A stretch of 64,000 nt of DNA, from positions 24,051 to 88,050 of the forward strand of contig DASZQG010000025.1 of assembly GCA_035550075.1 (NCBI GenBank), given 5' to 3'. Below, piece after piece: positions 57,887 to 64,000 of the stretch (positions are counted from its first letter, which is position 1; the number at the start of each line of letters is the position of its first letter). The DNA comes from AWTP1-13 sp035550075. Its GTDB lineage: Bacteria; Pseudomonadota; Alphaproteobacteria; Rhizobiales; Hyphomicrobiaceae. Made by a program: the position numbers and the translations under genes. The notes beneath the pieces are model-generated. The model saw only the letters and a program-made list of their open reading frames with translations, did no database searches and was not told the DNA's origin.

Positions 57887-57908
57887 CCACCCCGAGAGGG
57901 GGCGCGTT

Positions 57909-57937
57909 TCTATAGACCGCTTCCCACCGGTTGGAAA
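57909..57937 (-). promoter_or_regulatory. Possible promoter of the tRNA gene
   Basis: On the minus strand TTTCCA (57932-57937) and TATAGA (57909-57914) are 17 bp apart. The tRNA begins 22 bases after the -10 box. Confidence 0.4.
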
Positions 57938-58017
57938 CGCCCACGGCGAGGACGACGAGCGGTGCGGCTTGACCCCGGCCGGGCGCTGCGCCGGTGTTCC
58001 GGCACGGTGCGCGCGTG

Positions 58018-58290
58018 CTGCGTTCGGGAACATTCGCATGGTCGTCACTCAGCTTCCCAGAAATCGTGCTCGAGCGCCTGACGCCGATTGGTGCGCTGCA
58101 CGCCGTCCGGTTGATGATGGCGGTGTGGTGGGTATGGATTTTCACATCGTGGCTGTGGTCTGGTTCTGCTGGCGATGCTGGCCCCAGTGTTGGAATCGAT
58201 GCAGCCACTGATCTTCAGTATGGCGACGACCGCCGTGCTGATTGTGGCGGCCGCGCGGGAGGCGATATCGCTGCGCGGCGCGCCCCGTCA
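58018..58290 (+). pseudogene. Decayed remnant of an ltrA-like (low temperature requirement A) membrane protein gene
   Basis: Three reading frames in succession give pieces of one LtrA-type protein. Frame one has MVVTQLP (from 58038). Frame two has IVLERLTPIGAL and MMAVWWVWIFTSWLW (about 58062-58155), very like the LtrA stretch HLTPLGAL...LAVWWAWIYTTW. Frame three has GLVLLAMLAPVLESM and ATTAVLIVAAAREAISLR (about 58157-58275), like the end of LtrA. A complete LtrA has near 380-400 aa, so about 270 internal residues are lost besides two frameshifts. The rest of 57888-58444 holds nothing else I can name. Confidence 0.6.
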
Positions 58291-58444
58291 GGGTGCCGCG
58301 GGCCGATGGCACGTGCGGGATCGCACGCGGCGTCGCATCGCGGGCTCGCGGCGGGGAAAGTTTGCGACGACCATTTGCGTTTATTGCGATGCGTGACTAG
58401 GGTGCGGCGTTTTCAGATTCTTTCCTAATAAGAGTTCTCCAAAA

Positions 58445-59677
58445 ATGTTGAAGCCAAACGGCCTATTTTATGGCTGGTATATCGTTGCCGCTATTGCCCT
58501 TATCACCACCACGACATCGGGCCTGGTCTTTTACAACTTGTCGGTTCTGCTCGACGCGTTCGTGGCAGAGCGTGGGTTCCCCGTCGGCCTGACGAGCACC
58601 GCCACGGCCACGTTCTTCATCTCCAGCGGCGTCGGCGGCGCGGTTGCGGGGCGGCTGGTCGATCGAATCGATGTTCGCGCCGTGATTGCCACCAGCGCAA
58701 CAATCGGGGCCATCGCCCTGAGCTGCGTGGGGTCGCTGCGCGAGCTGTGGCACCTTTATGCTTTTCACGTGGTGTTCGGGCTGGCGCACGGGGCCACCAG
58801 CCTGGTGCCGGTGACGACGCTGATCACGCGCTGGTTCAACGTGCGGCGGGCCCTGGCGTTCTCGCTGGCCTCGACCGGGCTCTCACTGGGCGGGATCCTG
58901 GTGGCGCCGATCGTGTCGCTGCTGATTCTCGATTTCGGCTTGTCTGGGGCGGCACCGTGGATGGGGCTCGCCATGTTTCTCGGTATCGTGCCGGTGACAC
59001 TGCTGGTGCTGCGCCCCGATCCCAAGGCGATGGGCCTGGCACCGGACGGTCCGCGCTTCGCCGACGAGCGGAATGCGCTCGACCAGCCGATGGTGAGCTT
59101 CGCAGAGGCGCGGCGCAGCCTTTATTTCTATGCGGTGTCGACGGCGTACCTGTTTCTGCTCGGCTCGCAGGTCGGGGCGATCGCCCACTTCTATCGCCTG
59201 GTGAACGTGCGCAGCGGCCCGCATACGGCGGCGCTGGCGCTGGCGTTCATGGCGAGCGCGAGCACGGCGGGGCGGCTGGCGGGCGGCGGACTGCTGCTCA
59301 AGGTGCGCGCGCGCTGGTTTGCGCTGGTGCTGATGCTGGTGCAGGCGGCCAGCCTCGCTCTCCTCGCCGGGGCGACGGAGCCGACGTCGATCCTGACCGC
59401 GGCGGTGCTGTTCGGCGTGACGATCGGCAACTCGCTGATGATGCACCCGCTGCTGCTGGCGGAGCGGTTCGGCCCGCGCGACTATGGCCGCATCTATTCG
59501 ACCAGCCAGCTCGTGACGATGATCGGCGTGGCGGGCGGTCCCGCCCTGGTCGGCTGCATGTACGAGGCGACGGGCGGCTATGTGGTGCCTTTCCTGGCGA
59601 TCTCGGCGCTGACGCTGATCGGGTTCGCGGTGTTCGCCGTGTACGGCAGCGAGCGCGACCTGGAGACGACGGCCTGA
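58445..59677 (+). CDS. MFS transporter (OFA/monocarboxylate-like)
   Basis: The 410-aa protein has 12 predicted helices. The start GLFYGWYIVAAIALITTTTS and the motif GRLVDRIDVRAVI, then TTLITRWFNVRRALAFSLAS, are typical of the oxalate/formate antiporter-like branch of MFS. The substrate is probably a small carboxylate, without proof. It is convergent with a second MFS gene seven bases away. Upstream is the decayed ltrA fragment. Confidence 0.87.
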   Translation: MLKPNGLFYGWYIVAAIALITTTTSGLVFYNLSVLLDAFVAERGFPVGLTSTATATFFISSGVGGAVAGRLVDRIDVRAVIATSATIGAIALSCVGSLRELWHLYAFHVVFGLAHGATSLVPVTTLITRWFNVRRALAFSLASTGLSLGGILVAPIVSLLILDFGLSGAAPWMGLAMFLGIVPVTLLVLRPDPKAMGLAPDGPRFADERNALDQPMVSFAEARRSLYFYAVSTAYLFLLGSQVGAIAHFYRLVNVRSGPHTAALALAFMASASTAGRLAGGGLLLKVRARWFALVLMLVQAASLALLAGATEPTSILTAAVLFGVTIGNSLMMHPLLLAERFGPRDYGRIYSTSQLVTMIGVAGGPALVGCMYEATGGYVVPFLAISALTLIGFAVFAVYGSERDLETTA

Positions 59678-59684
59678 GGCGGCC

Positions 59685-60923
59685 TCACGCGAAGGCGGGG
59701 CGTGCGGCGCGGCGGCTGCGCCACAGCAGGAAGCCGATGATCGACACGTTGAGCAGGTTCCACAGCAGGCCATTGGCGAACGCCTGCGCGTAGGACCCCG
59801 TATAGTCGAAGATGGCGCCGGACATCCACCCGCCCAGCGCCATGCCGACGATGGTCGACATCACCACCAGCCCGACGCGGGCGCCGGCCTCTTGGGGCGG
59901 GAAGAATTCGCGTACGATGATGGCGTACATCGGCACGATGCCGCCCTGGAACAGCCCGAACAGGGCGGAGATGACGTAGAGCGAGGTGAGGCCGTCGAAC
60001 AGGAGATACAGGAACAGCGCCACGCCCTGCATCAGCGAGCCCATCAGCAAGGTGGCGAGGCCGCCGATGCGGTCGGCGACGAAGCCGGACAGAATGCGGC
60101 TGACGATGCCGAAGCCCAGCATCAGCGACAGCATCTCCGCGCCCCGCGCGGCGCCGTAGCCGAGGTCTCCACAGTAGGCAACGATATGCACCTGCGGCAT
60201 GGACATCGCCACGCAGCAGGCGACGCCGGCAAGGCACAAAATGCCCTGCAGCAGGTTGCGGCTGAGACCGGGCATGGCGCGGACCCTGGCGGCGGCGAGT
60301 GCGGTCTCGGCAACGCTGTGGGCGATGCGGCGGCGGAACACGAGCGCCAGCGGCAGCATCGTGAAAAGGCAGATGAGGCCGATGCCGATCTGGGTGAAGC
60401 GCCAGCCGTCGGTGGCGATGAAGTACTGCACCAGCGGGGGCCAGATGGCGCCGCCGATATAGTTGCCGGATGCGCAGATGGCGACGGCAATGCCGCGGCG
60501 GCGGGCGAACCAGTGGGACAGGTCGGCGATCAGCGGGGCGAAGGTGACCGAGCTGCCGAAGCCGATGGCGAGGTGTATCAGCGCGAACTGCCACAGGGTG
60601 GCGGCCAGCCCCGAGGCCACGTAGCCACCGCCGAGCGCGAGCACGCTGATGACGATCGGCATGACGATCCCCACCCGGTCGACCAGGCGGCCGATCAGCA
60701 CGCCGCCTAGGGCGAAGCCGACCATGGCGAAGGTGTAGGGCAGGGAGGCGTCGGCGCGCACCGCGTGGAATTCCGCTTGCACCGCGGGCAGCGCCACCAC
60801 CACGGACCACATGCCGACGCTGCCGATCGAGCCCAGGACGACGCCCGTGGCAAGCCGCATCCACGCGTAGGCGGATTCTATGTCGCTTGGGATCGTGCTG
60901 GCAGATTGGGCAGGGCTGGACAT
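59685..60923 (-). CDS. MFS transporter
   Basis: The 412-aa protein has 12 predicted helices. GVLIGRLVDRVGIVMPIVI is the loop 2-3 motif, LSHWFARRRGIAVAICASGN is in the fourth-helix region, and VREFFPPQEAGARVGLVVMS in the second half. These point to the same broad branch as its neighbours. The substrate is unknown. The TGA stops of this gene and the facing MFS gene lie in the arms of a short palindrome (TGAGGC G GCCTCA, 59675-59687). Confidence 0.87.
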   Translation of the reverse strand: MSSPAQSASTIPSDIESAYAWMRLATGVVLGSIGSVGMWSVVVALPAVQAEFHAVRADASLPYTFAMVGFALGGVLIGRLVDRVGIVMPIVISVLALGGGYVASGLAATLWQFALIHLAIGFGSSVTFAPLIADLSHWFARRRGIAVAICASGNYIGGAIWPPLVQYFIATDGWRFTQIGIGLICLFTMLPLALVFRRRIAHSVAETALAAARVRAMPGLSRNLLQGILCLAGVACCVAMSMPQVHIVAYCGDLGYGAARGAEMLSLMLGFGIVSRILSGFVADRIGGLATLLMGSLMQGVALFLYLLFDGLTSLYVISALFGLFQGGIVPMYAIIVREFFPPQEAGARVGLVVMSTIVGMALGGWMSGAIFDYTGSYAQAFANGLLWNLLNVSIIGFLLWRSRRAARPAFA

Positions 60924-61051
60924 TGGCGCGGCACATTCCGCGCTCGCGCCCGGCTGGTCAAGCCCTGCGCCGTCGCGTCTGCATGTCAGTTATGCAAACG
61001 CAGCTGCAGGGGTGCACCGCGATGCACGCCACGCCCCGAGAGCGGAGCCGT

Positions 61052-61231
61052 TTACCGGCCCCTTGTCTTACGCACGCCCTTGAAGGGCTTCGGGTCGGCC
61101 TTCACGTCCATGAACTTCCCGGTTTTGTTGTCGCGCTTGGTCCAGGTGCCGGTGATCGGGTTCTTGATCTGCGAGCGGGCCTTCACCGCACCGGCGCGAC
61201 GATCGTCACCGGGTGTCTTGTTCTTGGCCAT
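61052..61231 (-). CDS. Conserved basic 59-aa protein
   Basis: The protein is 59 aa, strongly basic and soluble. An ideal ribosome binding site (AAGGAG, six bases before ATG) supports it. The core SQIKNPITGTWTKRDNKTGK reads as a compact beta motif, followed by a flexible FKGVRKTRGR tail. I recall similar uncharacterised proteins in Hyphomicrobiales. Its role is unknown; binding of nucleic acid is possible because of the charge. Confidence 0.75.
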   Translation of the reverse strand: MAKNKTPGDDRRAGAVKARSQIKNPITGTWTKRDNKTGKFMDVKADPKPFKGVRKTRGR

Positions 61232-61359
61232 GTGGATCTCCTTGCTAGCAACAGGCATTGAAGGTCGTCGATTCGACAGCGACGCGAAAACCGGAAAACG
61301 ACGTCGACCTCCAAATGCCCACACCTTAGCGCGCGACGTTGCGCTGGCAATGCGAATCC

Positions 61360-62586
61360 TCAGCCGCGTCCGTGCACGGCCGATCCGCCCGGCCGCCGCA
61401 GCACGATGACGGCTGCGGTGAGATTGAGGAGGATGCAGAGGAACAGCGAGGCCGCATACGTGCCGCTGAGGTCGCGCACCAGTCCGAGGAGGCCGGGCCC
61501 GAAAGCGTAGGTGAACTGGCTGATGGCGGTGGAAAGCCCGATCAGCATGCCGAACGAGGCGGCGTCGAACTCGCGCTGCACGATCAGTGCCGGCAGGGTG
61601 ATCAGGTTGCCGACGGAAAGGCCGTAGACCGCGCACGCGGCCCACAGGACGGAGGTGTCGGCACTGTTGGCCATGACCGCGAGGGCGGCCGCCTGGCTCG
61701 CCAGCGAACCGGCGCTGGCGAGGCGCTGGTCGAGCCGGTTGGCCATCGGCCCCAGCATGAGGCGTCCGGCGACGGCCATGGCCGTGGTGATACCGACCGC
61801 GACACCGGCGGCGCCGCGGCCGATGGTCGGCTCCAGGAAGGCGATCTGGTGCACGAGAAAGCCCGCCTGCGACATGAGGCCGAGCGCGAACGGCGCCGAC
61901 ACGCTCCAGAAGGCGAGGCTGCGCAGAGCCGCCGCGCGGGTCCACACCGGCGCCCTGTCACGCGCGGGCTCGCTGGTGCGTCCAGCAGGGTCCGGCGCGG
62001 ATCGCGCGGGCGGCCCGAGCACAAGCAGGGCAAGCGGCACCAGGATCACCAGGATCAGCCCGGCGCCGGTCAGCATCGCGCGCTGGAAGCCGATCGCCTG
62101 CGCCAGGAACACCAGCGCGGGCACCACGGCGATGCCGCCGAAGCTCGCCCCGGTCAGCGCAAGGCTGATGGCCAGCCCGCGCCGGCGGTCGAACCACAAA
62201 CCCACGATGTTGGTGATGGCGCCGACGCTGAGGGTGGCCCAGGCGCAGGCCATCACAAGGTAGGCGGCGAAAAGCTGCCAAGGCGCGCTGACGAGCGGGA
62301 TCAGGGCCACCGACAAGGCAAGGGCGCCGGCGCCCGCCAGCACGCTGCCGCGGATGCCGAACACGCGGATCAGGTCGTTGATGTAGACGACCAGCAGGGC
62401 GCTGACGAGGTAGTAGACGGTGCTGGCGCCGGCGATGAGACCGGTCGGCCAGCCGAATCGGCCATGCAATTCGGCTAGGTAGAAGCCGTGGCCATAGAAG
62501 CCGAAGCCCCAGCACAGCACGGCCATCACGAAGCACACGAACACGACGCGCCAGCCCGGATAGCGCGTGGATGACTCCTCTAGCAT
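61360..62586 (-). CDS. MFS transporter (OFA/monocarboxylate-like)
   Basis: The 408-aa protein has 12 predicted helices. The start RYPGWRVVFVCFVMAVLCWG, then HGRFGWPTGLIAGASTVYYL, and NIVGLWFDRRRGLAISLALT resemble the MFS at 58445, and both are probably importers of small organic acids. It is the third MFS gene within 4.2 kb. The gene is divergent from the DUF2235 gene at the right edge. Confidence 0.87.
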   Translation of the reverse strand: MLEESSTRYPGWRVVFVCFVMAVLCWGFGFYGHGFYLAELHGRFGWPTGLIAGASTVYYLVSALLVVYINDLIRVFGIRGSVLAGAGALALSVALIPLVSAPWQLFAAYLVMACAWATLSVGAITNIVGLWFDRRRGLAISLALTGASFGGIAVVPALVFLAQAIGFQRAMLTGAGLILVILVPLALLVLGPPARSAPDPAGRTSEPARDRAPVWTRAAALRSLAFWSVSAPFALGLMSQAGFLVHQIAFLEPTIGRGAAGVAVGITTAMAVAGRLMLGPMANRLDQRLASAGSLASQAAALAVMANSADTSVLWAACAVYGLSVGNLITLPALIVQREFDAASFGMLIGLSTAISQFTYAFGPGLLGLVRDLSGTYAASLFLCILLNLTAAVIVLRRPGGSAVHGRG

Positions 62587-62762
62587 GGGCGGGACATCCC
62601 CTGCCGGCGGCGGCCCAGCGTGCCTCGGCGCACCGCGGGTTTCAGGGCTGTGGAGGAACCGGAGGCGGCGCTTGCACCGGCCTCTTTGTCCACTCCCAAT
62701 GCCCCCGCGCCGCGGGCCTGAGTGATTCGGGCGGCGGCAGACGGCTCGAGCGAGAAACGCGG

Positions 62763-64000
62763 ATGGGGAAGAACATCCTGATCTTCTCTGACGGCACCGG
62801 CTTCGCCGGCGGCTACGCGCCCGACGAGACGCGCAGCAACGTCTACAAGCTGTTTCGCGCCACGCGCGTATCGCCCGACACCTGCATCGACCCGAAGCTG
62901 CAGATCGCCTTCTACGACGCGGGCCTTGGCTCGCGCGCCAAGGGCGAGGCGATCAAGATCAAGTGGTGGCGCCGGGTCTACAACCTGCTCAGCCGCGCGA
63001 CGGGGCTCGGCATCACCCAGTACATTATCGACTGCTATGCCGAGATCATCCGGGTGTGGCAACCGGGCGACCGCATCTACCTGTTCGGGTTCAGCCGCGG
63101 GGCCTACACGGTGCGCTGCGTCGGGGGCGTCCTCAAGTACTGCGGCGTGCCGACGGCTGTGCGGACGAGCCATGGGCAGGCGCGGCCCCTGCAGCGCGAC
63201 CTCAAATCCGCGCGGCGCATCGCGGCGGAAGCGGTCAAGCGGGTCTACCAGCACGGCAGCTCCATGCGCGGCGATCCGCGGCGGGAGGAGCGCGAGGACC
63301 GGGCCGCGCGGTTTCGCGCGAAATACTGTTCGGGCGACGGCCGGATCTCCAACACCGCGCCCTACTTCATCGGCGTGTGGGAGACGGTGGAGACGCTGGG
63401 CGCCGGCACGCTGGCGCTGAGCCTGTTCGCGGGGCTCTACGAAGCGCTGTGCGTGGCGGGCGCGCTCGTCGGAGGACTGAAGACGGGCATTCCGCCCGTC
63501 GTGTCGTTCGCGCTGTTCGGGCTCGTTGCGCCGATGGCGGCCTACGCTGCCGCCTGCTGGCGCTACGGCGGCTGGGTGAGTCTCGCCCGCTACCGCATGG
63601 CGTTCTACGACACCAAGCTGCACTACGCCGTGCGCTACGCCAGACACGCCCTCTCCATCGACGAGAATCGCCGCAGGTTCAGTTGTGTACCATGGGAGGA
63701 GGAGCCGCCGCGATACGCTTCGCTGCCGCTGGCGGAGGGCGTGCCGCGCGTGCGCCAGGTCTGGTTCGCCGGCAACCACGCCGACATCGGCGGGGGGTAT
63801 CCCGAGACGGAGTCGCGGCTCTCCGACATCGCCTTGTCGTGGATGGTCGCGGAGGCCACCAGCCTCCCGCAGCCGATCCTGATCGACCCCTCCGTGCTGA
63901 AGCTCTATCCCGACAGCGGCGCCCTGCAGCACGACGAGCGCAAAGCGTTCAGGGCTGGCTGGCCCACCTGGATGATCGACTCGTTGGAGAGGGTGTTCGG
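62763..64000 (+). CDS. DUF2235 (Tle1-like) alpha/beta hydrolase, cut by the window end
   Basis: The frame is open to the end of the window (412 residues visible). The nucleophile elbow is FGFSRGAYTVRC (Ser111), preceded by NILIFSDGTGFAGG. YFIGVWETVETLG holds the acidic position, but reads Glu207 where the family usually has Asp (GVWDTV). The probable catalytic His is in GNHADIGGGYPE (H339). Two membrane helices (about 216-238 and 244-265) lie between, as in some Tle1 phospholipases. It is not next to type VI secretion genes. The 3' part is missing, so truncation cannot be judged. Confidence 0.85.
   Translation, partial: MGKNILIFSDGTGFAGGYAPDETRSNVYKLFRATRVSPDTCIDPKLQIAFYDAGLGSRAKGEAIKIKWWRRVYNLLSRATGLGITQYIIDCYAEIIRVWQPGDRIYLFGFSRGAYTVRCVGGVLKYCGVPTAVRTSHGQARPLQRDLKSARRIAAEAVKRVYQHGSSMRGDPRREEREDRAARFRAKYCSGDGRISNTAPYFIGVWETVETLGAGTLALSLFAGLYEALCVAGALVGGLKTGIPPVVSFALFGLVAPMAAYAAACWRYGGWVSLARYRMAFYDTKLHYAVRYARHALSIDENRRRFSCVPWEEEPPRYASLPLAEGVPRVRQVWFAGNHADIGGGYPETESRLSDIALSWMVAEATSLPQPILIDPSVLKLYPDSGALQHDERKAFRAGWPTWMIDSLERVF

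Noticed and set aside
59675..59687. A palindrome joining the stop codons of the two facing MFS genes as a terminator
   Set aside because: Two facing TGA stops are inverted repeats by nature and the one-base loop is too tight for a stable hairpin.

Overview
This is a roughly 64 kb piece of a GC-rich chromosome from an alphaproteobacterium, most likely Hyphomicrobiales. The placement rests on a SAM-II riboswitch in front of metZ, an eno-ftsB-pdhA-pdhB(lipoyl)-pdhC-lpd block, a two-domain dCTP deaminase, a liv operon carrying a DUF6867 gene, and TAT-exported sulfur-oxidation proteins. Genes are densely packed and most of the content is core metabolism. I see no rRNA, CRISPR array, insertion sequence or prophage.

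Layout. 1-1.8 kb: 3' part of thrS. 1.9-5.2 kb: secreted beta-propeller protein, queF divergent from a queuosine-precursor transporter, and two small membrane proteins. 5.3-8.3 kb (minus): metZ-apaG-argE operon, preceded by a promoter, a SAM-II aptamer and an intrinsic terminator; dcd is divergent. 9.8-17.9 kb: TPR protein, oxidoreductases, permease, pobA, amidotransferase, MFS. 18-21.8 kb (minus): hcrCAB-type molybdenum hydroxylase of the 4-hydroxybenzoyl-CoA reductase class. 22-24.8 kb: an SDR lacking its catalytic Tyr, a XerC-like recombinase, queC with an overlapping 82-codon gene.

24.9-33.8 kb: eno, ftsB and the pyruvate dehydrogenase genes, interrupted by a GFA-family gene and by two paralogous small lipoproteins. 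33.9-37.9 kb: glsB-like gene, purB, an FAD amine oxidase, a P1-family peptidase. 38-43.6 kb (minus): complete branched-chain amino-acid-type ABC transporter. 43.7-46.5 kb: double-CDGSH protein, soxYZ and a divergent flavocytochrome c sulfide dehydrogenase flavoprotein. 46.7-54.8 kb: fatty acid beta-oxidation set fadE-fadB-fadA facing fadD-merR. 55.1-57.7 kb: acyl carrier protein plus ketoacyl synthase pair, then an ELM1-like gene. 57.8-64 kb: tRNA(CAU), a decayed ltrA remnant, three MFS transporters, a 59-aa protein, and the start of a DUF2235 hydrolase running off the end.

How it fits together. The cell appears to oxidise reduced sulfur and to use fatty acids, imported amino acids and aromatic acids. 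PobA (oxygenase) and HcrABC (reductive dehydroxylation of a CoA thioester) are two different routes for 4-hydroxybenzoate and lie 3 kb apart. The queuosine genes queF, queC and the transporter are split between two loci. The least explained items are the stand-alone ACP/ketoacyl-synthase pair, the C-50-C lipoprotein pair inside the PDH block, and the terminator-coupled riboswitch with two mutually exclusive stems.
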